From contig CAZVUN010000011.1 in assembly GCA_964629975.1 (NCBI GenBank), positions 1 through 40,542 on the forward strand: a DNA stretch of 40,542 nucleotides, written 5' to 3'. Shown here piece after piece: positions 8,503 through 16,530 of this stretch (the first letter of the stretch is position 1; each line of letters begins with the position of its first letter). Source of the DNA: G020354085 sp964629975. GTDB taxonomy: Bacteria; Pseudomonadota; Gammaproteobacteria; Acidiferrobacterales; Sulfurifustaceae. Under the pieces are notes generated by a model, which was not told where the DNA came from, did not search any database, and saw only the letters and a list, made by a program, of their open reading frames with translations. A program made the position numbers and the translations under genes.

Positions 8503-9699
8503 ATGACGCTGCTCGGCGATATCCAGACCCGGGTTGATCGGTGGCTGTGGGGGCAGGACCTGCGGCAGGCGTCGGCACTGCGCCAACGCACCCTCCGCGG
8601 CCTGCAGCTCGGGTACGCGCTCGGGCGTGACCTCCTGGAGGGACAGCTCACGCTGCGCGCCATGAGCCTGGTGTACACGACGCTGCTGTCGCTCGTGCCG
8701 CTGCTCGCCCTGTCGTTCTCGGTGCTCAAGGCGTTCGGCGTGCACAACCAGATCCGCCCGACGCTGCTCACGCTGCTCGAACCGCTCGGGCCGAAGGGCG
8801 CGGAGATCACCACCCAGGTCATCGGCTTCGTCGAGAACACGAAGGTCGGGGTGCTGGGCGCGCTCGGCCTCGCCATGCTCGTGTACACCGTGGTGTCGCT
8901 GCTGCAAAAGATCGAGTCGGCCTTCAACCACGTGTGGCACGTGCAGCGCCCGCGCCGCCTGGCGGAGCGTTTCAGCCAGTACCTGAGCGTGCTCACCATC
9001 GGGCCGTTGCTGGTGTTTGCCGCGCTCGGTATCACCGCCACGCTGTCCAGCCAGCGCGTGGTGCAGGCGCTCGCCGGTTTCGCGCCGCTCGGCGCGATCG
9101 TCGGCGGCATCGGCCGGCTGGTGCCGTACCTGCTGGTGATCGCCGCCTTCGCCTTCGTCTATCGCTACATGCCGAACACCAAGGTGCGGCTGCGCGCCGC
9201 GCTCATCGGCGCGGTGGTCGCCGGCGTGCTGTGGCAGAGCGTCGGCTGGGGTTTCGCGGCGTTCGTTGCCGGGTCGGCCAAGTACACCGCCGTGTACGCC
9301 GGCTTCGCCATCGTGGTGTTGAGCATGATCTGGCTGTACCTCAGCTGGCTGATCGTGCTGCTCGGTGCGAGTCTCGCCTTCTACGTCCAGCACCCGGAAT
9401 ACCTGGCCACGTTTGTGCGCCGCGGCATCCTGGCGGAGACGGCCGCCGAGCCGCCCGCGTACGTACCGGCGCGCGCGCCCGATACGGTGCGCGTGAAGGA
9501 AGTGCTGGACATGCTGCGCACTGCCGAGGAGCCGGCGCCGCTCGCCCCCGGTGCCTGGCCGCGCGAGCCGCAGGTCGAGGCGCTGCTTGCGCGCATCGAT
9601 GACGCAATCGCTGCGGCGCTGCGTGAGGTCACGTTGCGCGACCTGCTGCGCGAGGAGCCCGCGGGCGCACCGGCCGCGCGCGAGCGCGTGTTCGTCTAG
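8503..9699 (+). CDS. YihY/BrkB-family inner-membrane protein
   Basis: 398 residues from the ATG at 8503, chosen over 8464 because GGTGGAG lies just before it and the N-terminus then matches family style. The family (once misnamed RNase BN) is a six-helix membrane protein of uncertain function. Seen here: AMSLVYTTLLSLVPLLALSFSVLKAFG at about 55-80, FNHVWHV near 142, a helix with GPLLVFAALGITATL, then YRYMPNTKVRLRAALIGA near 222-240 and YLSWLIVLLGASLAFYVQ near 287-303. About 90 hydrophilic residues form a cytoplasmic tail. It stands alone after the adk terminator. Confidence 0.9.
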   Translation: MTLLGDIQTRVDRWLWGQDLRQASALRQRTLRGLQLGYALGRDLLEGQLTLRAMSLVYTTLLSLVPLLALSFSVLKAFGVHNQIRPTLLTLLEPLGPKGAEITTQVIGFVENTKVGVLGALGLAMLVYTVVSLLQKIESAFNHVWHVQRPRRLAERFSQYLSVLTIGPLLVFAALGITATLSSQRVVQALAGFAPLGAIVGGIGRLVPYLLVIAAFAFVYRYMPNTKVRLRAALIGAVVAGVLWQSVGWGFAAFVAGSAKYTAVYAGFAIVVLSMIWLYLSWLIVLLGASLAFYVQHPEYLATFVRRGILAETAAEPPAYVPARAPDTVRVKEVLDMLRTAEEPAPLAPGAWPREPQVEALLARIDDAIAAALREVTLRDLLREEPAGAPAARERVFV

Positions 9700-9732
9700 C
9701 CGGCTAGCGCGCCGCGCGGGGAGGGACGATCG

Positions 9733-10686
9733 ATGAAGGCAATGCAGTACCGTGGCTACGGCGGTCCCGAGCAGTTGCAGCTCGCCGACGTCCCACCGCC
9801 GCGTCCGGCGGCCAACCAGCTGTTGGTGCGCGTAGCGGCGACGTCGGTCAACCCGGTCGACTGGAAGCTGCACAGCGGGCAGTACCGGCTGATCATGCCG
9901 GTGAGGTTTCCCTCGATCCCGGGATTCGACATCGCCGGCGAGGTCGTCGAGGCCGGTGGCGCAGTGAGCCGCTTTCAGCCGGGCGCGCGCGTGTTCGGCA
10001 TGCTCGATCCGCGCCGCGTGCGCGGCGGCGCGGCGGCCGAGTACGCGGTGCTGAACGCCGAGGCCTGCGCCGCGGCACCGGCCAACCTCGCGCTGCGCGA
10101 GGCCGCCGCCATCCCGCTTGCCGGGCTCACGGCGCTGCAGCTGCTGCGCGATCTGGGCGGGATCGCGCCGGGCAAGCGCGTGTTGATCGTGGGCGCCTCC
10201 GGTGGTGTCGGGCATTTCGCGGTGCAAATCGCCAGGCACGTCGGCGCGCACGTGACGGCGGTGTGCAGCGGGGCGAACGCCGCGGCCGTGCGCGCCCTCG
10301 GCGCCGAGGCCGTGCTCGACTACACGCAGCAAGCCGATGTGCGCGGCGCGGCGCCCTACGACCTCGTGGTCGACCTGATCGCACGCGCGCCGCTCGGCAC
10401 CTTCTTCGCGGCCATGGCGCGCGAGGCGAGGTACTGCACGAGCCTGCCGTCGCTCACGCGCATCGCGGCGGCCGTCGGTCTGCCGCTGGTGTCGCGCCGG
10501 CGGGTGCGCATCGTCGGCGTCACGCCGCGCGCCGCCGATCTCGATACGCTGCGCGCCTGGTGCGAGGCCGGGGTGCTGCGTCCGCTGATCGAGCGCGTCT
10601 ATCCGCTCGAGGAGCTGCCCGCCGCTCACGCGCGCAGCCGCACGGGCCACACCGTGGGCAAGCTCGTGGTCGAGATCGCCCCGTAG
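9733..10686 (+). CDS. Zinc-independent MDR-family NAD(P)H oxidoreductase (quinone-reductase-like)
   Basis: 317 residues of the medium-chain dehydrogenase/reductase superfamily. The N-terminal GroES-like domain has SVNPVDWKLHSGQYR (about 37-51) and PGFDIAGEVVEAG (about 62-74). The nucleotide-binding domain has IVGASGGVGHFAVQIA (about 151-166), the AxxGxxG form typical of NAD(P)H quinone or enone reductases. The structural and catalytic zinc cysteine clusters of alcohol dehydrogenases are absent. The true substrate is not predictable. GGGGAGGGACG lies before the ATG. The next gene, carbamate kinase, begins 20 bp later on the same strand, so they may be co-transcribed. Confidence 0.88.
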   Translation: MKAMQYRGYGGPEQLQLADVPPPRPAANQLLVRVAATSVNPVDWKLHSGQYRLIMPVRFPSIPGFDIAGEVVEAGGAVSRFQPGARVFGMLDPRRVRGGAAAEYAVLNAEACAAAPANLALREAAAIPLAGLTALQLLRDLGGIAPGKRVLIVGASGGVGHFAVQIARHVGAHVTAVCSGANAAAVRALGAEAVLDYTQQADVRGAAPYDLVVDLIARAPLGTFFAAMAREARYCTSLPSLTRIAAAVGLPLVSRRRVRIVGVTPRAADLDTLRAWCEAGVLRPLIERVYPLEELPAAHARSRTGHTVGKLVVEIAP

Positions 10687-10706
10687 GTCGCGGCGGCGCT
10701 GCCCGC

Positions 10707-11621
10707 ATGCGGATCGTCGTCGCCCTCGGTGGCAATGCGCTGCTCGTGCGTGGCGAGCCGCTCACGCTCGCCAATCAGCGGCGCAACGTGCGCCGCGCCG
10801 TGCAGGCACTCGCGCCGCTCGCGCACACGCACGAGCTGGTCATCACCCACGGCAACGGTCCGCAGGTCGGCCTGCTCGCGCTGCAGTCGGCCGCCTGCCC
10901 GCCGGGCGAGGCCTACCCGCTCGACGTGCTCGATGCCGAAAGCGAGGGCATGATCGGCTACCTGATCGAGCAGGAGCTGGGCAACGTCCTGCCTGGGCGG
11001 CAGTGTGCGACGCTGCTCACGCAGATCGAGGTCGCGGCCGACGACCCGGCGTTTCGCGCGCCGGCCAAGCCGATCGGCCCGGTGTACCGCGAGGCCGAGG
11101 CGCGGCGCCTGGCCGCGGCGCGCGGTTGGGCGATCGCGCCGGAGGGTGCCGGCTACCGGCGCGTGGTGGCGTCACCGCGACCGCGGCGCATCCTCGAGCT
11201 CGGCGTGATCGAGCTGCTCATGCGCCAGGGGGTGATCGTCATCTGCGCCGGCGGCGGCGGGATTCCGGTGGTGCGCCGCGCCGACGGCAGCCTGATCGGG
11301 GTGGAGGCGGTGATCGACAAGGACCTGGCGAGCGGCCTGCTGGCGCGCGAGCTGCGGGCCGATGCCTTGTTGCTGCTCACCGATGTCGACGGGGTGTATC
11401 TCGGCTGGGGCGGCGCGCAGGCGCGACGCCTGGAGGCGGTCACGCCGGCGGCGCTGCGCGCGCATGTGTTTGCCCCCGGCTCCATGGGACCCAAGGTGCA
11501 GGCGGCGTGCGAGTTTGTCGAGGCGACCGGCGCCACGGCGGCAATCGGCCGCCTGCAGGATGCGGCCGCGCTGCTCGCCGGGCAGGCCGGCACGCGCATC
11601 GCGCCGGCCGCGGCGGGCTAG
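10707..11621 (+). CDS. arcC: Carbamate kinase
   Basis: 304 residues beginning MRIVVALGGNALL at the ATG at 10707; reading further upstream in frame only adds sequence antisense to nothing plausible. It catalyses carbamoyl phosphate + ADP to ATP + carbamate, reversible in vitro. Family marks are ALGGNAL (6-12), ITHGNGPQVGLLALQ (about 47-61), VVASPRP, VICAGGGGIPVV (about 177-188), a DKDLASGLLA helix, LLLTDVDGVYL and the terminal FAPGSMGPKVQAA. No arginine deiminase or ornithine carbamoyltransferase gene is adjacent, so this is not a standard arc operon. Its stop shares the palindrome CTAG (11618-11621) with the stop of the convergent gene. Confidence 0.93.
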   Translation: MRIVVALGGNALLVRGEPLTLANQRRNVRRAVQALAPLAHTHELVITHGNGPQVGLLALQSAACPPGEAYPLDVLDAESEGMIGYLIEQELGNVLPGRQCATLLTQIEVAADDPAFRAPAKPIGPVYREAEARRLAAARGWAIAPEGAGYRRVVASPRPRRILELGVIELLMRQGVIVICAGGGGIPVVRRADGSLIGVEAVIDKDLASGLLARELRADALLLLTDVDGVYLGWGGAQARRLEAVTPAALRAHVFAPGSMGPKVQAACEFVEATGATAAIGRLQDAAALLAGQAGTRIAPAAAG

Positions 11622-12010
11622 AGCGAGGAGAACGGTTCGAATACGACCGCGGCGGTGCGCTCCTCGGCGGCCTCAAGCGCCGTGATGGCGGCGATCTCGG
11701 CCACATAGCCCGACAAGAGAACCGCCGATTGCACGAACGGCAGCTCGACCCGGATGACGGACAGCGGTGCGGCGCTCGCCTGCACCTGGGTGCGCAGGCG
11801 CGCCACCATGAAGCCGTCGCGGTTGTTGGCCAGCACCAGCAGCTCGGCCTTGACCGGTCGGCCGCACTGATTGAACAGCAGCCCCGCGCCCTCGCGCGCC
11901 TCGCGGTCATAGGCAAGGATGGCCGCGGCCACCTTGCCGGCGCACGGGTCCTCGCCGCGTGCCGCCACACTGACCATCACCAGCATCAATCCAACGAGCG
12001 CTCGCTTCAT
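11618..12010 (-). CDS. Small secreted protein of unknown function
   Basis: 130 residues. Residues 1-19 form a signal peptide ending SVAARGE, so the mature protein is probably periplasmic. It has a Cys pair (C23 in EDPCAGK and C49 in NQCGRP), possibly a disulphide, and a C-terminal region predicted as beta strand and helix (IRVELPFVQSAVLLSGYVAEI). I do not recognise the family. The ATG at 12010 has AGGTGCGAA upstream and a CTATAGTT motif lies about 35 bp above. Its stop codon overlaps that of arcC by four bases in the convergent CTAG. Confidence 0.7.
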   Translation of the reverse strand: MKRALVGLMLVMVSVAARGEDPCAGKVAAAILAYDREAREGAGLLFNQCGRPVKAELLVLANNRDGFMVARLRTQVQASAAPLSVIRVELPFVQSAVLLSGYVAEIAAITALEAAEERTAAVVFEPFSSL

Positions 12011-12048
12011 TTCGCACCTCGCCGCGTGTCACGGGACTGTCACTTTTA

Positions 12049-12054
12049 ACTATA
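12049..12054 (-). promoter_or_regulatory. Candidate -10 box for the small secreted protein
   Basis: TATAGT on the minus strand within CTATAGTTAAAA, about 39 nt before the ATG at 12010. It is the third occurrence of the octamer; no clear -35 is seen. Confidence 0.35.
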
Positions 12055-12147
12055 GCGGCTCGGCGCAAGATTTCCTGTCGCGGCGCCGCCGCACGACGAT
12101 CGGCGCGCAACGGGCAGGCGCTCAATGGTCAGGCCGCGCCGGCGACT

Positions 12148-13494
12148 TCAGCGCGCCAGGGCGCGGGTGCGCAGGAAGGTCTCGACCAGCTCGTGCAGGG
12201 CCGGCGCGCCGCTTTCGGCAAACTCATAGCGCACCCGTACCACCGGCTTGTTGATCCGGATGAGCGCGGCCAGGTCCGCCGGCGTGGCGGCGACCACGAC
12301 ATCGGCCGGCGTGGCGTTGATGGTCTGCTCCAGCGCCGCGAGCTGCTGCGGCGAGTAGCCGACTGCCGGCAGCACCGGACCGAGATGCGGGTACTGGGCG
12401 AACAGCGCGGCGATCGCCGGTGCGGCGCTGCCGCGCGGGTCGATGAGCTGCCCGGCGCCGGCGGCCTGCGCCGCCACGACGCCGGCGCCGTAGGCCATGC
12501 CGCCATGGGTCACGGTCGGGCCGTCCTCGACCACCAGCACGCGCTTGCCGCGCACCTGCTCGGGCGCCTCGAGCGGGAGCGGCAAGGCCCCGTGCACGAG
12601 CGGTGCGCGGGTATTGATCCGGCGTGCCCCGGCGGCCACGCGCGCGACGTCGGCCGGCGCGGCGGTGTTGACCTTGGTCACGACCACGATGTCCGCCATG
12701 CGCAGCACCGCCTCGCCCGGGTGGTGCGTGGTCTCGTGCCCCGGGCGCAGCGGGTCGACCAGCACCAGGTGCAGGTCGGGCCGGAGGAACGGGAAATCGT
12801 TGTTGCCGCCGTCCCACAGCAGCACGTCGGCCTCGGCGGCAGCGCGCGCCACGATGCGCGGGTAGTCGACGCCGGCGTAGACCACGTTGCCGATCGCGAG
12901 GTGCGGCTCGTATTCCTCGCGTTCCTCGATCGTGCAATGCGCGGCATCGAGATCGGCGCGCGTGGCGAAGCGCTGCACCGCCTGGCGGGCGAGGTCGCCG
13001 TAGGGCATGGGGTGGCGCATCACGGCCACGCGCAACCCGTGCGCCTTGAGCAGGCGCGACAGCCAGCGCGTGACCGGCGACTTGCCGCAGCCGGTGCGCA
13101 CCGCCGAGGTCGCGATCACGGGAACCGGTGCGCGCAGCATGGTGCGCTCGGGTCCGAGCAGCAGGAAATCCGCCCCGCAGGCGAGCGCGCGCGAGGCGGT
13201 GTGCATCACCCAGGCGTGCGGCACGTCGCTGTAGGAGAACACCACCTGGTTGACGCGCTCGCGCCGGCACAGGGCCTCGAGCTCGGCTTCCTCGACGATC
13301 GCAATGCCCTGCGGGTAGAGCGCGCCGGCCAGCTCGCGCGGGTAGCGGCGCCCGGCGATGTCGGGAATCTGCGTGGCGGTGAACGCGACCACGCGCTGCG
13401 CCGGGTCGTCGCGGTACACCATATTAAAGTTGTGAAAATCCCGCCCGGCGGCGCCCAGGATCAGTACGCGAGTCGGCTCGTTCGACGCTCTCAT
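12148..13494 (-). CDS. GTPase of the cyclic 2,3-diphosphoglycerate synthetase-like family (COG2403 type)
   Basis: 448 residues. The N-terminus (RVLILGAAGRDFHNFNMVYRD) is a Rossmann-like start typical of this family. A P-loop follows at AVRTGCGKSP (131-140), then MRHPMPYGDL, WDGGNNDFPFLRPDLHLVLVDP (about 228-250), a TKVN nucleotide-specificity-like motif (VVVTKVN near 275) and VEDGPTVTHGGMAYGAG (about 322). In methanogens the family founder cyclises 2,3-diphosphoglycerate; bacterial members have no settled substrate, so I do not assign that reaction. The start at 13494 has GAGGAAG eight bases upstream. It lies close to, but opposite, carbamate kinase. Confidence 0.8.
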   Translation of the reverse strand: MRASNEPTRVLILGAAGRDFHNFNMVYRDDPAQRVVAFTATQIPDIAGRRYPRELAGALYPQGIAIVEEAELEALCRRERVNQVVFSYSDVPHAWVMHTASRALACGADFLLLGPERTMLRAPVPVIATSAVRTGCGKSPVTRWLSRLLKAHGLRVAVMRHPMPYGDLARQAVQRFATRADLDAAHCTIEEREEYEPHLAIGNVVYAGVDYPRIVARAAAEADVLLWDGGNNDFPFLRPDLHLVLVDPLRPGHETTHHPGEAVLRMADIVVVTKVNTAAPADVARVAAGARRINTRAPLVHGALPLPLEAPEQVRGKRVLVVEDGPTVTHGGMAYGAGVVAAQAAGAGQLIDPRGSAAPAIAALFAQYPHLGPVLPAVGYSPQQLAALEQTINATPADVVVAATPADLAALIRINKPVVRVRYEFAESGAPALHELVETFLRTRALAR

Positions 13495-13549
13495 GCGGAT
13501 CGCTTCCTCAACGCGAGCCTCAAGCGGGGCGGGATGGTAAAGTTAGTGC

Positions 13550-13852
13550 ATGTGTGCGCACGACGCAAAAGGTTTGCCCGCTGAGCGCGCGCGCCCGGCC
13601 ATGGCCTGTCGCGCCGGCTGCGGCGCCTGCTGCATCGCGCCGTCGATCTCCTCGCCGATCCCGGGCATGCCGGCCGGCAAGGCGGCCGGGGTGCGCTGCG
13701 CGCAGTTGAGCGCCGACTATCGCTGCCGGCTGTTCGGGCAGGCGGAACGTCCCGCGGTGTGCGTGCGCTTTCAGGCCCGGCCCGACAGTTGCGGCGCCTC
13801 GCGGGCCGCGGCGCTCGCGCTGCTGGCCGCGCTCGAGGCCGCCACGGCCTGA
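13550..13852 (+). CDS. YkgJ-family cysteine-cluster protein
   Basis: 100 residues. The core is CRAGCGACCIAPSISSPIPG near residues 20-40, then CAQL, CRLFG and a C in PAVC, matching the small YkgJ/UPF0153 zinc- or iron-binding family (CxxxCxxCC). Function in the family is unknown. The start is uncertain: ATG at 13550 or the later in-frame ATG at 13601 (MACRAGCG). It is divergent from the GTPase gene and followed 34 bp later by a permease. Confidence 0.85.
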   Translation: MCAHDAKGLPAERARPAMACRAGCGACCIAPSISSPIPGMPAGKAAGVRCAQLSADYRCRLFGQAERPAVCVRFQARPDSCGASRAAALALLAALEAATA

Positions 13853-13886
13853 GCACGCGGCGCCGTGCACGCGCGGGCCCCGGGGC

Positions 13887-15113
13887 ATGACGGAAGCGGT
13901 CGTTCTCGTCTTCGTGCTCGTGTACCTGGGCATGATCCTCGGCGGGCTGCCGTTCCTGCAGCTCGACCGCACCGGTGTCGCGCTGCTCGGGGCGATCGCC
14001 CTGGTGGCGAGCGGGGACGTGACGCTCGAGCAGGCGCGCGGTGCGCTGCACGCACCCACGCTCATCCTGCTGTTCGCCTTCATGGTGATCTCGGCGCAGC
14101 TGCGCCTCGGCGGCTTCTACGCCTGGGTGACGCACTGGCTCGCGACCCGCGCGCTCACGCCGGCCGCGCTGCTCGCAGCACTGATCGCGGTGGTGGCCGC
14201 GCTCGCCGCGGTGTTCAGCAACGACGTCGTGTGTCTGGCGGTGGCGCCGGTGCTGATCGATGCCTGCCGGCGCCGCCGGCTCGACCCGCTGCCGTATTTG
14301 CTGGCGCTCGCCTGCGCCGCCAATATCGGTTCGGCCCTCACGCTCATCGGCAATCCGCAGAACATGCTGATCGGCGAGTCGCTGCGCCTGTCGTTCGGCG
14401 GTTACGCGCTCGAGGCATTGCTGCCGGTGGTGCTCGGCCTCGTGGTCACGTGGGGGGTGGTGGTGTGGCGCGTGCGCGGTCGCTGGCACACGCCGCCCGC
14501 CGACCTGGCCGCGGTGGCGCCGGGCGCCGTGGCCCTCGATCGCTGGCAGACGGCCAAGGGCATGGCCGTGGCGGCGGCGCTGCTCGGGGTGTTCCTGCTG
14601 GCACCGTGGCCGCGCGAGCTGGCGGCACTGGCCGGCGCCGGTGTGCTGCTGCTCAGCCGCCGGCTGCATTCGCGCGCGACGCTCGGGCTGGTCGACTGGG
14701 AGGTGCTGGTGCTGTTCGTGGGGCTGTTTGTCGTGAACGACGCCCTGCAGCGTACCGGACTCATGGGCGAGGCGGTGCAGGCGCTCGCCGCGCGCGGGCT
14801 CGCGCTCGACCATCCCGGGCCGCTGTTCGTGTTGACCTTGGCGTTGAGCAACATCGTGTCGAACGTGCCGGCGGTGATGCTGTTGCTGCCGCTGGCGAGT
14901 CACCCGCTGGCCGGGACGCTGCTCGCGCTGGTGAGCACGTTCGCCGGCAACCTGCTGATCGTCGGCAGTATCGCCAACATCATCGTGGTCGAGGCCGCGC
15001 GCCGCCGCGGCGTGGCGATCGACTGGCACGCGCACGCGCGCGTCGGCGTGCCGGTGACGCTGGCCACGCTGGCCATCACGGCGGCCTATCTGGGCTGGCG
15101 GCTGGCGACCTAG
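13887..15113 (+). CDS. SLC13/ArsB-type anion permease
   Basis: 408 residues with about ten to eleven hydrophobic helices. The ion-transporter superfamily marks are clear: LLFAFMVISAQLRLGGFY (about 63-80), AAVFSNDVVCLAVAPVLI (about 108-125), NIGSALTLIGNPQNMLIG (about 149-166) and, in the second half, LSNIVSNVPAVMLLLPL (about 318-334) and NLLIVGSIANIIVVEAA. These two inverted SND/SNxP hairpins characterise the ArsB, CitM, NhaD and P-protein group. Substrate cannot be read from sequence; arsenite is possible but no ars gene is nearby. GGGG lies just before the ATG. It ends 23 bp before the ParB-like gene. Confidence 0.85.
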   Translation: MTEAVVLVFVLVYLGMILGGLPFLQLDRTGVALLGAIALVASGDVTLEQARGALHAPTLILLFAFMVISAQLRLGGFYAWVTHWLATRALTPAALLAALIAVVAALAAVFSNDVVCLAVAPVLIDACRRRRLDPLPYLLALACAANIGSALTLIGNPQNMLIGESLRLSFGGYALEALLPVVLGLVVTWGVVVWRVRGRWHTPPADLAAVAPGAVALDRWQTAKGMAVAAALLGVFLLAPWPRELAALAGAGVLLLSRRLHSRATLGLVDWEVLVLFVGLFVVNDALQRTGLMGEAVQALAARGLALDHPGPLFVLTLALSNIVSNVPAVMLLLPLASHPLAGTLLALVSTFAGNLLIVGSIANIIVVEAARRRGVAIDWHAHARVGVPVTLATLAITAAYLGWRLAT

Positions 15114-15136
15114 GCGCGTACCGCACGGAGGAACCG

Positions 15137-16138
15137 ATGGCAACCCGCAAAGGCAGCAAGACCCGCACGCCGGTGCGCAGGAAGGCGCGCCTCGCACCGC
15201 GCCGGGACAAGCGCGGTCTCCCCGCCAGCGAGATCGTGCTGGCGCGCGACGCCCCGCCGGTCGCTGCGCTCAGCACCGAGGTCGAGGCCGCCGGCGGTGC
15301 GGTGATCGGCGCCTACCGCGAACCGCTGTCCGGGCGCGCGCTCCTGCTCGCCGCCCTGCCGGTCGAGGCGGTGCAGCCGACGCCGTTTCAGCGCGACCTG
15401 TCACCGACGCACGCCAAGCGCCTGGCCGAGAAGATCGAGGAGAGCGGGGCGTTCCTCGATCCGCTCATCGTGGTGCGCGGGCAGGACGGCCGGCTGTGGA
15501 CCCCGAACGGGCGCCACCGGCTCGCCGCCGCCAAGCACCTCGGCCTCAAGCAGATCACGGCGCTGGTGTCGCCGGACGAAACACTGGCGTTTCGCATCCT
15601 CGCGCTCAACACCGAGAAGGCGCACAACCTCAAGGATCGCAGCCTCGAGGTCATCCGCATGGCGCGCAATCTCGCGACGCGCCAGCCGCGTGCGCGCGAG
15701 AACGAGTTCACCGCCGAGTTCGAGGCGCCCGAGCTGCTCACCCTCGGCATCGTCTACGCGCGCAACCCGCGCTTCGGCGGCGGCGCCTACAGCGCGTTTC
15801 TCAAGAAGGTCGACCGCTTCAGCGACATGACCCTGGCGGCGAGCCTGCGCGCACGCGAGGACCATGCCGCGCGCCTCGCCGAGATCGACACCGAGGTCAG
15901 GCGCATCGTGCAGGGGCTCGAGGCGCGCGGCTTCAAATCGCCGTACCTGCGCAGCTATGTGGTCGCGCGCATCAACCCGGTACGCTTTCACAAGGCCAGC
16001 AAGGGCGACAGCCGGCCGGCCATGCCGATCGGCGCGGCGCTCACGCGCATGGCCGCGGCCGCCCGCAAGTTCGACCTGGCCACGGTACAAGCCGCGGATC
16101 TGGCGCTGGTGGCGGCCGTCGCGGGCGAGGCGGGCTAG
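15137..16138 (+). CDS. Orphan ParB-like (ParB/Sulfiredoxin-fold) protein
   Basis: 333 residues from the ATG at 15137 (GGAGGAACCG upstream). The N-terminal 30 residues are Arg/Lys-rich. A ParB N-terminal domain follows: VEAVQPTPFQRDLSPTHAKRLAEKIEESG (about 76-104), PLIVVRGQDGRLWTPNGRHRLAAAKHLG (about 107-135), where GRHRLAA takes the place of the CTP-binding GERR motif of true ParB. A helical region (ALNTEKAHNLKDRSLEVIRMAR) comes next. No classical helix-turn-helix for parS nor a partner parA is seen, so chromosome partitioning is unlikely. The family occurs on bacterial chromosomes without known function. Confidence 0.8.
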   Translation: MATRKGSKTRTPVRRKARLAPRRDKRGLPASEIVLARDAPPVAALSTEVEAAGGAVIGAYREPLSGRALLLAALPVEAVQPTPFQRDLSPTHAKRLAEKIEESGAFLDPLIVVRGQDGRLWTPNGRHRLAAAKHLGLKQITALVSPDETLAFRILALNTEKAHNLKDRSLEVIRMARNLATRQPRARENEFTAEFEAPELLTLGIVYARNPRFGGGAYSAFLKKVDRFSDMTLAASLRAREDHAARLAEIDTEVRRIVQGLEARGFKSPYLRSYVVARINPVRFHKASKGDSRPAMPIGAALTRMAAAARKFDLATVQAADLALVAAVAGEAG

Positions 16139-16143
16139 CGCAC

Positions 16144-16171
16144 TTTCGCCGCCCCGGCGCCGGAGTAAAAT
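16144..16171 (+). promoter_or_regulatory. Candidate promoter of the 99-residue gene
   Basis: TTTCGC (16144-16149), 16 bp, then TAAAAT (16166-16171), 40 bp before the ATG at 16212. The -10 is good and the -35 poor. Confidence 0.35.
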
Positions 16172-16211
16172 AGGCGGCACTTCCCGCGATGCACGTATCA
16201 CGAGGGCCGAC

Positions 16212-16511
16212 ATGAAGACACCCGAAGAAGTGTTCGACAGCGCGTTCGACAAGGCCGTCGAGATCGGCAATGGCCTGGCCAACGACGACCGCGATGCCGA
16301 TCTTTGGGACATCGCCGACGGCGTGCTCGCCGGCGCGATCCAGTACTGGCTGTACTCGCGCCAGCCGTGCGGTGACCCGCGTTGCGAGGATTGCGCCGCG
16401 ATCAGTACCGCCGCCGCGCGCATGGCCGAGCTGCACCGCCTGGTGCAGCAGTTCGCCGAGGACAGCGAGTACTATCACTCGCCGCAGGACGCCAACGTCG
16501 GGCGCGCCTGA
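16212..16511 (+). CDS. Small conserved-looking protein of unknown function
   Basis: 99 residues, acidic and mostly helical, from the ATG at 16212. A CGDPRCEDC cluster near residues 53-61 could bind a metal. No membrane segment or signal peptide is seen. I do not recognise the family. Its third-codon-position GC is as high as in the neighbours. It is 19 bp ahead of the next gene on the same strand, probably one unit. Confidence 0.7.
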   Translation: MKTPEEVFDSAFDKAVEIGNGLANDDRDADLWDIADGVLAGAIQYWLYSRQPCGDPRCEDCAAISTAAARMAELHRLVQQFAEDSEYYHSPQDANVGRA

Positions 16512-16530
16512 GGCGCGCCGGCCGCCCGGC

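Noticed and set aside
8359..10650. A 763-codon minus-strand frame opposite the YihY and oxidoreductase genes
   Set aside because: Spans two unrelated plus-strand genes and a terminator; composition is that of a shadow frame.
13887..15113. Arsenite efflux operon
   Set aside because: The permease belongs to the wider ArsB/SLC13 superfamily but there is no arsR, arsC or arsA nearby.
13491..15197. A 568-codon minus-strand frame opposite the YkgJ and permease genes
   Set aside because: Shadow frame rich in Arg, Gln and His; the plus-strand permease is well supported.
15137..16138. A plasmid or chromosome partition locus
   Set aside because: Only a ParB-like protein is present; no ParA, origin, or parS-like repeat was seen.
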